Notes: generated by a model not told the origin, from the letters alone. DNA of 47,418 nt from CAZWSC01 sp964636385 (GCA_964636385.1 CAZWSC010000029.1:1-47418); one strand, 5' to 3'. Positions 24,628 to 34,056 are shown, numbered from the stretch's first letter. A program made the numbers and translations.

Positions 24628-24930
24628 TCACCTCCGCCTGCGTCTCCCCGAGGACGCGCCGCTCCCGAATGTTATGATCACGCCCAGGAGAAAGCCGCAA
24701 TCATACCAGCCTCCGTTGTTGTGAACGTTGTACATCCTGACGTTGTTCTTGAACAGCGAGATCACGAAGGTGATGGGGGAGATGATCCCGTTCCAGAGAC
24801 CCCTCCAGAATCCCGCAACGACTCCGTCTTCGTCGGCGCTGTTGGCCAGCTTGTTGGGGCCGGGGGCACACCCGGCCAGAAAAGTGATCAGAAGTACGGC
24901 AACAGCTGCAGGCACAAGCATGGTTCTCAT
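24628..24930 (-). CDS. Small lipoprotein with NNGGWYDCGFLLG motif
   Basis: 100 residues; GGGAGG lies before the ATG. Lipobox FLAGC. The mature part (GFWRGLWNGIISPITFVISLF, then NNGGWYDCGFLLGVIITFGSG) recalls a small membrane-associated lipoprotein family found widely in bacteria. It ends in an Arg-rich tail. Function unknown. It is 7 bases upstream of the peptidase gene and likely co-transcribed with it. Confidence 0.7.
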   Translation of the reverse strand: MRTMLVPAAVAVLLITFLAGCAPGPNKLANSADEDGVVAGFWRGLWNGIISPITFVISLFKNNVRMYNVHNNGGWYDCGFLLGVIITFGSGASSGRRRRR

Positions 24931-24979
24931 GTGATGGCCTCCCTCTTCCCGCCGTGAAAGGCACGGTATCGCCGCATCG

Positions 24980-25558
24980 TCACTCCGTGATCAGCCAGAC
25001 TTCCACCCGTCGGTCCCGCTCCTGCCCGACCGGCTCATTCGCGTCGGCCCTGGCGAGGGCTGCCCCGAAGGTCGCCATCTTCATCCGATCCCTGGCGATC
25101 CCGTGGGAGACCAGGGCATCCCTTGCCGCCCTGGAGCGCTGCAATCCCAGGTTCGCTGCATTCACATTCTCGGTGGCCTTGTCACAAAAGGAAAGCAGGA
25201 GCAGTTCGACCTGTGGCCGTTCCTCCATCAACCCGGCCAGTTCCTTCAGGACGCCCCTCGCTTCTGCATTCAGGGAGTAGGATCCCCTCTCGAATACAAA
25301 GGATCTCAGCAGATAGGAGGGTTCAATGCCCGGATCGGGCGTGGGCGTGGACTCGTAGTTCCAGACGATCCTGTCGCCGGGTTCCAGGACGTGTGGCCCC
25401 TCTCCGTGGAGAGACTTTTCCCCATGCTGCACCGCTCCTGGTGCATCCGGCCTGGTTCTGGTCTGCCTTTCGGACCTGGAGCAGGATACGACGCCTGCAG
25501 CCACCAGCAATGCGAGGACCATGCATGCCGCCGTAAGGAACGGCGTAGATCTGCGCAT
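24980..25558 (-). CDS. OmpA-family lipoprotein
   Basis: 192 residues from the ATG at 25558 (GGAGC 7 bases upstream); a longer frame to 25624 lacks a ribosome site. Lipobox LVAAGVVSC. C-terminal OmpA-type peptidoglycan-binding domain: RSFVFERGSYSLNAEARGVLKELAGLM, LLLLSFCDKATENVNAANLGLQRSRAARDALV, RVEVWLITE. The usual GHTD reads SFCDK, a departure in the diaminopimelate-binding loop, but the NxxLxxxRAxxV block and the RRVEV end are kept. It should tether the outer membrane to peptidoglycan. Confidence 0.8.
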   Translation of the reverse strand: MRRSTPFLTAACMVLALLVAAGVVSCSRSERQTRTRPDAPGAVQHGEKSLHGEGPHVLEPGDRIVWNYESTPTPDPGIEPSYLLRSFVFERGSYSLNAEARGVLKELAGLMEERPQVELLLLSFCDKATENVNAANLGLQRSRAARDALVSHGIARDRMKMATFGAALARADANEPVGQERDRRVEVWLITE

Positions 25559-25803
25559 CAGTCTGCTCCATTCAGTGTTCAGCAACTGTTTCAACTTCGA
25601 CCTCCCCTCGGTACAATGCGCCACAGGTCTTGTCCCGGCTTGCAGGACACAGGCGGAACCGGAGAAGGGCTCCGGCGCCCGTCCTGAGTTTGCCTCAACG
25701 GGATCGGAACGCTGTGCCTCCGGACGGACATCGCGTTGCCGGCCGGCCCGCGTCGGAAGCCGCCCGGCCTGCTGACGGTACCGCAGGGGCAGGAGAGGAT
25801 TCT

Positions 25804-27486
25804 ATGCAGAAGCTCGTCGAGTGTGTCCCGAATTTCAGCGAGGGGAAGGATCAGGCGGTCCTGGATGCGATAGCGGCGGAGATCCGGGGCGTGGATGGCG
25901 CCACCCTGCTCGATGTCGATCCGGGAGCTGCCACCAACCGGACAGTCTTCACCTTCGTCGGTTCTCCAGAGGCGGTCGAGGAGGCGGCCTTCCGCGCCAT
26001 CCGGAAGGGCTCGGAACTCATAGATATGCGCGGACATCATGGCGAGCATCCCCGCATGGGAGCGGCCGATGTCTGTCCCTTCGTTCCCGTCTCCGGTGTC
26101 ACCATGGATGATTGTGTCGAGATCGCCCGTCGCGTCGGGGAGCGCGTCGGACGCGAGCTGGGCATCCCGGTCTTTCTGTACGGAAAGGCCGCTTCCCGCC
26201 CCGAGCGGGACTCTGCGACCAGTGTCCGGGTGGGCGAGTACGAAGGGCTGGCAGAGAGGCTCAAGGATCCCGACTGGGCGCCCGACTTCGGTCCGAACGA
26301 GTTCAATCCCGGGGCAGGGGCGACGGCGGTGGGCGTGCGCGACTTCCTCCTTGCCTACAATGTGAACCTCAACACGCGGAACAGGAAGATGGCGACGCAA
26401 ATCGCGTTCGGCCTGAGGGAGACGGGCCGCGTAAAGCGCGATGAGCAGGGAAGGATCGTCCTTGACAAGGACGGGACCAAGCTTCGCGTCCCCGGGCGCT
26501 TCAAGAAGGTGCAGGCAGCCGGATGGATAATCGAGGAGTATGGCTGCGCACAGGTCACGATCAACATACTCGACCTGAACCTCGCACCGATTCACGAGGT
26601 CTTCGATGCCGCGTGCGAGGAGGCGGCGGCCATGGGCGTGCGCATAACCGGCAGCGAGCTTGTCGGCCTTATCCCGCTGCGGGCCATGATCGCGGCGGGG
26701 GTGCACTATCTGCGGAAACAGGGGATGTCGACCGGTGTGCCGGAAGCCGAACTCGTCCGTACGGCAGTTCGCTCCATGGGCCTGTCGGAGCTGTACCCGT
26801 TCGATGCTGACAAGAAGATCATAGAGTACGCCATTCGCGATACCCGCGGGTCCCTGGTGGAGATGACGGTTCGGGGATTCGCGGACGAGCTCTCCACCGA
26901 TTCCCCGGCGCCGGGAGGCGGCAGCGTTGCCGCTCTATGCGGAGCGCTTGGCGGGGCCCTGGGCGCGATGGTGCCGAACCTGACCGTCGGCAAGAAGGGG
27001 CTGGAGGAGAACTGGGATGCGATGTGCGAGGCGGCGCCGAAGGGCCAGGAGCTGAAGGACTGGTTCCTGCACGCCGTCGACGAGGATACAGCAGCCTTCA
27101 ACCGCGTCATGGACTGCATGAGGCTGCCAAGGAAGACGGATGAGGAGAAGGCTGCCCGTGACACGGCGATCCAGGATGCGACGAAGGAGGCGACTCTTGT
27201 CCCCTTCAGGGTGCTGGAGCGCGCGATCGAAGTCCTGGATCTCGCCGGGCAATCGGTGCACAAGGGGAACCCGAACTCGATATCCGACGCCGGTGTCGCG
27301 GCTCTGTGTGCGCAGACCTGTGCCGAAGGTGCCTATCTTAACGTGGTGATAAACCTCGGTGGGATCACGGACGAGGCATGGGCGGATGAGGCGCGCAGGA
27401 AGGCCACAGACCTGCGCAGTTGCGCGGTGGAGCGCTCGCGGGCCCTTCTGCAGGAAGTGGAGGCGAAGCTCAAGCCGGAGAAGTAG
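25804..27486 (+). CDS. ftcD: Bifunctional glutamate formimidoyltransferase / formimidoyl-THF cyclodeaminase
   Basis: 560 residues from the ATG at 25804 (GGAGAGG upstream). Transferase domain, residues 1-340: VECVPNFSEGKD, DVDPGAATNRTVFTFVG, MRGHHGEHPRMGAADVCPF with the catalytic His, then NFLLAYNVNLNT-type block (FLLAYNVNLNTRNRKMA). Cyclodeaminase domain, residues 345-560: FADELSTDSPAPGGGSVAALCGALGGALGAMV. The fusion matches the animal-type FTCD layout, and the length (vertebrate form about 541) fits. It moves the formimino group of histidine breakdown to tetrahydrofolate. No hutH, hutU or hutI gene is in the window. Confidence 0.93.
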   Translation: MQKLVECVPNFSEGKDQAVLDAIAAEIRGVDGATLLDVDPGAATNRTVFTFVGSPEAVEEAAFRAIRKGSELIDMRGHHGEHPRMGAADVCPFVPVSGVTMDDCVEIARRVGERVGRELGIPVFLYGKAASRPERDSATSVRVGEYEGLAERLKDPDWAPDFGPNEFNPGAGATAVGVRDFLLAYNVNLNTRNRKMATQIAFGLRETGRVKRDEQGRIVLDKDGTKLRVPGRFKKVQAAGWIIEEYGCAQVTINILDLNLAPIHEVFDAACEEAAAMGVRITGSELVGLIPLRAMIAAGVHYLRKQGMSTGVPEAELVRTAVRSMGLSELYPFDADKKIIEYAIRDTRGSLVEMTVRGFADELSTDSPAPGGGSVAALCGALGGALGAMVPNLTVGKKGLEENWDAMCEAAPKGQELKDWFLHAVDEDTAAFNRVMDCMRLPRKTDEEKAARDTAIQDATKEATLVPFRVLERAIEVLDLAGQSVHKGNPNSISDAGVAALCAQTCAEGAYLNVVINLGGITDEAWADEARRKATDLRSCAVERSRALLQEVEAKLKPEK

Positions 27487-27490
27487 AAGC

Positions 27491-27507
27491 GCCCCGCAGG
27501 CCGGGGC
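27491..27507 (+). terminator. GC-rich hairpin after ftcD
   Basis: GCCCCG pairs with CGGGGC around CAGGC, 5 bases after the ftcD stop. No T-run follows, so its action as a terminator is uncertain. Confidence 0.35.
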
Positions 27508-27603
27508 CGTTGTGTCCGGTGTTCGCCGGTGCGGCAGGCCGGAGTCGGGTGAGGTCCTCGCCGCCGCACACCGGCGCAGGGAGGCGCTTCAGGGAGGTGA
27601 AAC

Positions 27604-28290
27604 ATGAGGCCGAAGGGATGGAGGCGAAGGGCCCAGCAGCCTTTCCGTTTTGCCGACTATGTCGGGCTCGTCATGCCCACAGGGTTGCGTGCGTCCAACC
27701 TGCGTGAGTTCCTGGAGATCCTGCGCGGCGTGGACACCGAGGTCCTGCACCAGCACCTGAACCTTGTCTACATGAACCCCAGGTTCGAGGCCTCGGACTA
27801 CCCGAACGACTTCGCCCGATGGGCGGGAGAGGCGCTGGAAGACCACGCCCTGGCCGAGAAACTCTCTTCACTCGATCCCTACGCACATGAGAACCTCGAG
27901 GAGGCCCGAGAGCTTCTGGTCGATATCATCGAGGAGCACGCCGAAGACCTCCCGATGGTCCCCTGGGTGCGTCCCGGCTTTGAGTTCCACTTTGCGAGCG
28001 GGCACTACATGGCGCAGCCCAGCGGCCTCGAAGTGTGGACAATGGCCGAGCTCCGCGACGCCATTGCGGAGGTGCATATCGCCTCCATCTACTATCACTT
28101 TCACGAGGCGCGCCTGCGGGGCAGCGACCACGACGTTGACGACTTCACGCTCTGGATAGAGGGGCAGTTCGGTGAACATGCGATCGCTGCCGGTCTGCGC
28201 CAGGTCGACTTCTACTTCTACAGCCTCGAGGAGCTGCGGCGCAGGCTCGTGCGTGTCTTTGACGAGTACAGCGGGAGGAGGATGCCATGA
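27604..28290 (+). CDS. DUF5752 family protein
   Basis: 228 residues; GGGAGGTGAAAC precedes the ATG. The sequence (QPFRFADYVGLVMPTGLRASNLREFLEILRG, VLHQHLNLVYMNPRFEASDYPNDFARWA, HIASIYYHFHEARLRG) fits DUF5752. The family is of unknown function and is commonly found beside trehalose or glycosyltransferase genes, as here. No membrane or signal segment. Overlaps the TreT gene by ATGA, so the two are translationally coupled; a role in controlling that enzyme is an inference. Confidence 0.75.
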   Translation: MRPKGWRRRAQQPFRFADYVGLVMPTGLRASNLREFLEILRGVDTEVLHQHLNLVYMNPRFEASDYPNDFARWAGEALEDHALAEKLSSLDPYAHENLEEARELLVDIIEEHAEDLPMVPWVRPGFEFHFASGHYMAQPSGLEVWTMAELRDAIAEVHIASIYYHFHEARLRGSDHDVDDFTLWIEGQFGEHAIAAGLRQVDFYFYSLEELRRRLVRVFDEYSGRRMP

Positions 28291-29507
28291 ACACGCCTGC
28301 CCCCAACGGTCCTCCTCTCGACGCCTACGCCGAGGCTGTGGGCGCGGAGAGAATAGCGCTGATCCGCAGGATGGCCGAGAGGCTCAAGGGGATGCGCCTC
28401 GTGCTCGTCAACTCCACCCGCACCGGAGGCGGGGTCGCGGAGATGCTGGTGCGCCACGTTCCCCTGTTCAACCAGCTCGGGATAGAGACCCGCTGGGAAG
28501 TCATGGAAGGCACCCCCGGGTTCTTCGACATGACCAAGTCGATGCACAACGCCCTTCAGGGGGCGCGCGAGGAGCTGACCGAATCCAGGAAGCGGGCCTA
28601 CCTCGAGATCAACGAGCATAACGCAAAGAGGCTGAATCTCGATGCCGACATCGTGCTTATACACGACCCGCAGCCGGCTGCCCTGATCGATTTCGTTCCC
28701 AAGACCTGCCCCTGGATCTGGCGGTGTCACATCGATGCATCCAGGCCAAACAGGCACTATTGGATGTTCCTTCGCAGATTCGTGGCCAACTACGATGCCA
28801 GTGTCTTCTCAATGGCGCAGTTCTCCAGAAATCTTGACCACCCCCAGTATCTCATACACCCATCGATCGATCCCCTGGCCGAGAAGAACCGCACGCTCAG
28901 CCAGGTGGAAGAGGACGAAGTCCTCTCCCGCTTCAACCTGGACCGGTCGCGGCCGCTCATCGTGCAGGTCTCGCGGTTCGACCGCTTCAAGGATCCCGTC
29001 GGCGTTATCCGGGCGTTTCGGATGGTCAAACGCAGGGACGACTGCATCCTGGTCCTTGCCGGTGGTGCGGCCGACGACGACCCGGAGGGCACACAGGTCC
29101 TGCAGGAGGTGACCGAGGCGGCTGACGGAGATCCGGACATCCGCATACTGAACCTGCCGCCTGACAGCAACACGGAGATCAACGCCCTGCAGCGGGTGGC
29201 GACGGTGGTTGTACAGAAGTCCGTCAAGGAGGGGTTTGGCCTTACGGTGTCGGAAGGTCTGTGGAAGGGTCGTCCGGTCATCGGCGGGGCGGTGGGTGGT
29301 ATCACACAGCAGATCTACAACCATCAGACAGGATTCCTGGTGCACTCGCCGGAGGGGCTTGCCTACCGCCTGAGGTATCTGCTCAACCGGCCCCACCTGG
29401 CGGAGATGATGGGCACCCAGGGCAGGGAACTCGTGCGGGCACACTTCCTCCTGCCGCGGCACATCCTGAACTGGCTGACGCTGTTCCTGACGTTGAGGGA
29501 GAGGTAG
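28287..29507 (+). CDS. treT: Trehalose synthase-type GT4 glycosyltransferase
   Basis: 406 residues. GT-B fold, family GT4: N-terminal LVLVNSTRTGGGVAEMLVRHVPLFNQLGIETRWEVM, the signature of trehalose glycosyltransferring synthases, then HDPQPAALI, WRCHIDASRPN and the C-terminal domain ILVQVSRFDRFKDPVGVIRAF-type block. The ExxxxxxxE nucleotide-sugar motif reads KEGFGLTVSEGLWKGRPVIGG. It should make trehalose from an activated glucose and free glucose in the cytoplasm. Coupled to the DUF5752 gene. Confidence 0.9.
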   Translation: MNTPAPNGPPLDAYAEAVGAERIALIRRMAERLKGMRLVLVNSTRTGGGVAEMLVRHVPLFNQLGIETRWEVMEGTPGFFDMTKSMHNALQGAREELTESRKRAYLEINEHNAKRLNLDADIVLIHDPQPAALIDFVPKTCPWIWRCHIDASRPNRHYWMFLRRFVANYDASVFSMAQFSRNLDHPQYLIHPSIDPLAEKNRTLSQVEEDEVLSRFNLDRSRPLIVQVSRFDRFKDPVGVIRAFRMVKRRDDCILVLAGGAADDDPEGTQVLQEVTEAADGDPDIRILNLPPDSNTEINALQRVATVVVQKSVKEGFGLTVSEGLWKGRPVIGGAVGGITQQIYNHQTGFLVHSPEGLAYRLRYLLNRPHLAEMMGTQGRELVRAHFLLPRHILNWLTLFLTLRER

Positions 29508-29579
29508 TGCGGTCCCGCCCGTTACGAGGCTGTGATGACAGCAGAGATGCGCCGATGTCATGACCGTCGGCGCCGCCGC

Positions 29580-29952
29580 ATGCGCGCGCAGGACAGGCCT
29601 GTCGAGGCCGACATACCGGCCCTGCAGCAAGAGGGTGCCGAGTTGGCGGGTCATCGCCCGCACCGACGTCCAGCAGTCGGGGGATGTCGGCTGTTGAGTG
29701 CTTTCCGACCAATGCATACAGGTGACGGTTTCCCGGGATGGACTCGGTCGTGACATCCCTGTCCGGTCTGTACTCCAACTCCGAGGCATAACAACGCTCG
29801 GTGTTACGATACCGGCACCGCATCTCATGGATCTGGAAGAGCGTGGTGCAGTCATTGCACCGATTGAACGTACAGCCGTTTGTTTCGGCATGGAACCCGG
29901 TCCGTTGCCCCAGGCATGCCGGGCAGGACTTGCCTTGTACGCTTCTAATCAT
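29580..29952 (-). pseudogene. Decayed zinc-ribbon SAM methyltransferase fragment
   Basis: From an ATG at 29952 the frame gives CPACLGQRTGFHAETNGCTFNRCNDCTTLFQ, a zinc-ribbon head common in class I methyltransferases. It then reaches LLDVGAG, the SAM-binding motif I. Near 29656 the recognisable sequence moves to another frame, continuing RQLGTLLLQGRYVGLDR, which fits the next strand and helix of the same fold. It then fades. A frameshift and a lost C-terminal half mark this as a remnant. Confidence 0.6.
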
Positions 29953-30208
29953 ACGATGACGATCCATCCAGGTGCGGAGGAAAGGATGCGCGATTACCGA
30001 CGCCGGACTTGTGCGTACCCCTCCCGCCACTCCCGGTTCAGCCGGGTCCGAACACGGTGCTGTCCAGCCAACCTCACTCCACATCTCCTCTCCCGGAAGC
30101 CCACCCCCCGGCTGGAAGTCCGGGCTGGATACTCCCCGGCAGCGGACGTATCGTGGCCCTGCGATCAACGGCCTTCCGAGAATCACTGGCTGGTCGGAGG
30201 TGTTGGCA
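29953..30208. other. Intergenic, no gene seen
   Basis: No supported feature apart from the leader of the Wzi-like gene. The plus frame is open through here but has no family resemblance before the signal peptide. Confidence 0.45.
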
Positions 30209-31963
30209 TTGGCCACCTGCTTCAGAACCCTGAAGGCGCTGCTGCTCGCAGGCATGTATGCGAGCCTCCCGATGGCGTCCCCGGCCCTCGCTTCTCCGGG
30301 AGCGGCCGGGCTCCTCGCCGTTCCACCCGATCACCCGGTCTACGAACACCTCGAACACTTCCGGGCGCTTGGTCTTGTGAGGGGCAGCCTGGAGCTGCGT
30401 CCGATGACACGAGGGCGCCTTGTGGAGATGGCGCGGGTGGTCATGGCAGACTCTCGCGCAGGGGGCCTGGGATCCGGCGATCGCGCGAGGCTGCGGGGGC
30501 TGTGCGCCTTGCTGGAGGAGTGGGGCCTGGAGTGCGTCGGCGACCCCGGGCTCTCTTCAGACGATGACGGCCGTGGATCCGGCGGCCGCAATCTGCCGCC
30601 GACCACCTGGGAGCTTTCCGCGGGGCTGGCCTTCCAGGGCGCTTATGCGGGCGTCGATTCTCTCCCCGACATCGACCGGCGCCAGCGGAGGGAGGAGGCG
30701 TTCCTCATCTCCATGGATGCGGCAATGGGTGAGCGGATCACAGCACAGAGCCGCTTCTACGAGGACTACAGCCATCTCAGCCCCCAGCCGTGCGACCGGG
30801 GATGGGTCGACAACATGCCGCGCGACCTTCGCGGAACCACACAGGACCCCAGCGCACGCAATCACCGCGCCACCGTCGGTATCGGGGCATCCTGGATCCA
30901 GGCGCGTCTAGGACGGGAGGAGCGCTGGTGGGGAACCGGAAGCAGGGGGACGCTCTTCCTCAGCGAGAACCCCTTTCCGATGGACGGGATCTCCCTGTCG
31001 TTCCGCACGCGGTACGTGTCGGGCGCATCACTCTTCGCGCAGACTGCCAGGGGGCCGGACAGGGTGGATCCTGCGCCTGCCGACAGGCGAGTGCAGGCTG
31101 GTGCCTCCGCCGGATCCCCGCCCGGAGAGTATCCGCAGACCGACGCCTACTTCGCAGCACACAGGTTCGAGTTCTCGCCCCCGGGCCCGGTCCGCATCGG
31201 GGTGTACGAGGCGGCGGCGTACGGCGGGAGAGGGATCGATTTCGGCTATCTCAACCCTGTTTCGTTCCTGGTAGCCGTCACGCAGGACATCTACGACAGG
31301 TCCGGCACTGATGACAAGAAGGTGCTCGGGGTTGACCTGTCGCTGCAGATGCCTCCCTTTCACATCCACGGTGAGTTCCTGCTGAATCGGCTGGTGAGCG
31401 GCGACTCGGCCCCCTTCGGCCGCGACTCGCAGATATCCAGCTTCGCGCAGCTTGCGGGCCTGCGCTGGGCGAACCCGTTCGGCTGGAGCGGGGCCGCCGT
31501 TGAGTGCGAGTATGTGCACCTGGATCCGGAGGTCTACTTCCACCACGACCAGGACCCGACACGGGCGATGCTGCACGAGGGGGAACTGATCGGGCACTGG
31601 GCCGGACCGAACGCGGATGCGTTCTTCCTCGCCCTGCAGCCGCCACCCATGGGACGCTCCGGAAGGCTGCGCCTGGAGTTCGAGCAGATCCGCTGGGGGC
31701 TGATCGACGGAGTACGCGGCGCAGAGGCCGGTTTCACAGGCATGCAGAAGCGCGACAAGAGATGGATCACAGGCCCGATACAGACCGAGCGGACGGTGAG
31801 CCTGGTGTGGAGCAGGCAAGGCTGGCGAACCCGCATTCCGGGCCGGCTCGGGACGTCGCTGCTCCTGGCGAGGGTTGACCGGACCGGAGAATGGCGGGAA
31901 GAGGGATGGTTTGTGGAGATGCGCCTGCGCTGGGAGTATGGGCGGGTGTTTCGGGATTGGTAA
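30209..31963 (+). CDS. Wzi-like capsule assembly outer-membrane protein
   Basis: 584 residues from a TTG at 30209, chosen because GGAGG lies 8 bases upstream and a signal peptide follows at once (LKALLLAGMYASLPMASPALA); the open frame reaches back to 29972. The N-terminal helical part (HPVYEHLEHFRALGLVRGS, RGRLVEMARVVM) and the long barrel (ASWIQARLGREERWWGTGSRGTLFLSENPFPMDGISL, FEFSPPGPVRIGVYEAAAYGG) match the Wzi capsule-assembly family. In E. coli Wzi holds capsular polysaccharide at the surface. No wza or wzc gene is in the window. Confidence 0.8.
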   Translation: MATCFRTLKALLLAGMYASLPMASPALASPGAAGLLAVPPDHPVYEHLEHFRALGLVRGSLELRPMTRGRLVEMARVVMADSRAGGLGSGDRARLRGLCALLEEWGLECVGDPGLSSDDDGRGSGGRNLPPTTWELSAGLAFQGAYAGVDSLPDIDRRQRREEAFLISMDAAMGERITAQSRFYEDYSHLSPQPCDRGWVDNMPRDLRGTTQDPSARNHRATVGIGASWIQARLGREERWWGTGSRGTLFLSENPFPMDGISLSFRTRYVSGASLFAQTARGPDRVDPAPADRRVQAGASAGSPPGEYPQTDAYFAAHRFEFSPPGPVRIGVYEAAAYGGRGIDFGYLNPVSFLVAVTQDIYDRSGTDDKKVLGVDLSLQMPPFHIHGEFLLNRLVSGDSAPFGRDSQISSFAQLAGLRWANPFGWSGAAVECEYVHLDPEVYFHHDQDPTRAMLHEGELIGHWAGPNADAFFLALQPPPMGRSGRLRLEFEQIRWGLIDGVRGAEAGFTGMQKRDKRWITGPIQTERTVSLVWSRQGWRTRIPGRLGTSLLLARVDRTGEWREEGWFVEMRLRWEYGRVFRDW

Positions 31964-32005
31964 GGCTCTCTTCATGGCCGAGTCAACCCGCAGGGGGGTG
32001 AGTCG

Positions 32006-32533
32006 ATGAAACTTCTGCTGTGTTTTCTATGCGCCGTGCTGGTGACAGGTCTCCTGACCGGCTGCGCCGATGACGACGGAGGGCCGACCGGCCCGGGACC
32101 TCCGCCGAGCAGCATGTCTGCCACTATCGGCGGTACATCGTGGTCGGCCAACATGTCGGCCGCTGCCGGCCGTTCTCCCGACACCCCTGAACTCAGCCTG
32201 ACCGGCCAGGGGACCTACGGGAGCTCATCCGCCAGTGTGATGATCATCATCGCGCAGCCGTCGCAGGGTGCCTTCCAGCTGGGAGGCGCTTCCAACTATG
32301 ACAACTTCGCGCGTGTACAGTATCTCGGGGACACGGCAGTCTACTCGACCATCGACAGCCGCGCGCAGGGGACTGTCAGAGTTGCGACCCTCACTGATGA
32401 CAGGGTCTCGGGCACCTTCTCGTTCACTGCGTACAACCAGCAGGGGGCGTCTCTTGAGGTGGCGGAGGGGGAGTTTGACCTGAGGATCATCGTCATGGAC
32501 AAAGGGGAGTTCCGGCCCTACTCACCCTTGTAG
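32006..32533 (+). CDS. DUF6252-like lipoprotein
   Basis: 175 residues; GGGGGGTGAG precedes the ATG. Lipobox GLLTGC followed by an acidic Gly/Pro linker. The body (SATIGGTSWSANMSAAAG, VSGTFSFTAYNQQGASLEVAEGEFDLRI) is the single beta-domain pattern of DUF6252-type lipoproteins. Function unknown. Its stop lies inside the end of guaB: the two genes converge and overlap by 16 bases. Confidence 0.7.
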   Translation: MKLLLCFLCAVLVTGLLTGCADDDGGPTGPGPPPSSMSATIGGTSWSANMSAAAGRSPDTPELSLTGQGTYGSSSASVMIIIAQPSQGAFQLGGASNYDNFARVQYLGDTAVYSTIDSRAQGTVRVATLTDDRVSGTFSFTAYNQQGASLEVAEGEFDLRIIVMDKGEFRPYSPL

Positions 32534-34002
32534 TTGGGTGCCTCCTGGGTGATCGTCACGTCGTGCGGATGGCTCTCGCGCACGCCTGCCTCCGTAACGC
32601 GGATGAACCTCGTCCGTGTTCGCATCTCATCGATGGTTCGCACTCCGCAGTATCCCATCCCGGCGCGCAGACCTCCCATGAGCTGGAATGCGACCGCGGT
32701 CAGGGTCCCCTTGTACGGGACCCGGCCCTCTATCCCCTCCGCGACCAGTTTCTTCTCTCCGTTCGCCATCTCCAGCCGGCTGTCCATCTGGAAGTACCTG
32801 TCCCGGCTTCCCCTCTGCATGGCGCCGATGGAACCCATCCCGCGGTAAAGCTTGTACGACCGCCCCTGATAGAGGATGGTGTCGCCCGGGCTCTCCTCTG
32901 TTCCGGCGAACAGGGAACCGATCATCACGGCCGAGGCCCCGGCGGCAATCGCCTTGCTGATGTCGCCCGAGTAGCGGATCCCCCCATCGGCGATGATCCG
33001 CCTGCCGTGCTTTTCCGCCTCGGTGGCGCAGTCGAAGATTGCGGTGACCTGCGGCACGCCGATGCCGGCGATCACGCGGGTGGTGCATATCGCGCCCGGC
33101 CCCATGCCGACCTTGATGACATCGGCGCCGAGGTTGCATAGTTCGGCGGTCGCCTCTGTGGTCGCGACATTGCCGCAAACCAGGTCTACATCCGGCAGGA
33201 TGCTCCGGACACTCTTCAGGCAGTCGAGCACGCGACTCGAGTGGCCGTGGGCGCTGTCCAGCACGAGCAGATCCGCACCCTTTGCCGCAAGCTCCTGAGC
33301 ACGTTCCCCGTAGTCGCCGGCAATTCCTATCGCGGCGCCAACGCGCAGGCGGCCTTTTTCGTCGACGCAGGCATTGGGGTAGCGGATCTTCTTCATGATG
33401 TCCTTGACCGTGATCAGCCCCCGAAGGTGCCCGTTCTCATCCACCACCGGCAGCTTCTCAATCCGGTTCTCATGAAGAATCTTCTTTGCCTCTTCCAGGG
33501 TGGTGCCGACCGGAACCGTGACGAGTCCAGTCTTCGTCATCAGGCGCTCTATGGGGATATTGGGATCGGGGTTGAAGCGGAGATCCCGGTTGGTGAGGAT
33601 CCCGACCAGCTTTCCCTCCCTGGTGATCGGGACCCCTGAGACCCGGTACTTCTCCATCACGGCCAGGGCGTCTCCCACCAGCAGATCCGGGGGCAGGGTG
33701 ATCGGATCGGCGATCATGCCGCTCTCCGATCTCTTGACCTTGTCTACTTCGCCCGCCTGCTCCTCGATGCTCAGGTTCTTGTGGATGATCCCGATACCAC
33801 CCGCCCGCGCCATGGCTATTGCCAGCCTCGACTCGGTGACGGTATCCATCGCTGCTGAGAGGAGAGGCACGTTGAGGTGCAGCCGCTTCGTAAGCTCCAC
33901 GCCTAGGTCCACTTCCGCCGGAAGCACGTCAGATCGGGCAGGCACAAGGAGGATGTCGTCGAAGGTAAGAGCCTGGCCAATCACCCGATCCTTCATCTCC
34001 AT
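32518..34002 (-). CDS. guaB: IMP dehydrogenase
   Basis: 494 residues; AGGAGGGG precedes the ATG. Full-length bacterial IMPDH: LTFDDILLVPARSDVLP, a Bateman module with two CBS repeats at about residues 93-210, SAHGHSSRV, GNVATTEATAELCNLGADVIKVGMGPGAICTTR with the catalytic Cys, DGGIRYSGDISKAIAAGASAVMIGSLFAG, the flap YRGMGSIGAMQRGS. It oxidises IMP to XMP, the committed step to GMP, with NAD+. Two perfect hairpins lie upstream. Confidence 0.97.
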   Translation of the reverse strand: MEMKDRVIGQALTFDDILLVPARSDVLPAEVDLGVELTKRLHLNVPLLSAAMDTVTESRLAIAMARAGGIGIIHKNLSIEEQAGEVDKVKRSESGMIADPITLPPDLLVGDALAVMEKYRVSGVPITREGKLVGILTNRDLRFNPDPNIPIERLMTKTGLVTVPVGTTLEEAKKILHENRIEKLPVVDENGHLRGLITVKDIMKKIRYPNACVDEKGRLRVGAAIGIAGDYGERAQELAAKGADLLVLDSAHGHSSRVLDCLKSVRSILPDVDLVCGNVATTEATAELCNLGADVIKVGMGPGAICTTRVIAGIGVPQVTAIFDCATEAEKHGRRIIADGGIRYSGDISKAIAAGASAVMIGSLFAGTEESPGDTILYQGRSYKLYRGMGSIGAMQRGSRDRYFQMDSRLEMANGEKKLVAEGIEGRVPYKGTLTAVAFQLMGGLRAGMGYCGVRTIDEMRTRTRFIRVTEAGVRESHPHDVTITQEAPNYKGE

Positions 34003-34028
34003 TTCCCCTCCTGATTGGAAGATAGACG

Positions 34029-34056
34029 AACGGCCGGAAGCGTTGCTCCGGCCGTT
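34029..34056 (-). other. Perfect 10-bp hairpin in the guaB leader
   Basis: AACGGCCGGA (34029-34038) pairs with TCCGGCCGTT (34047-34056) around an 8-base loop, 27 bases before the guaB start. No T-run follows in the minus direction (CGTCTATC). It could be an attenuator, an operator or the terminator of the upstream gene. Confidence 0.55.
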
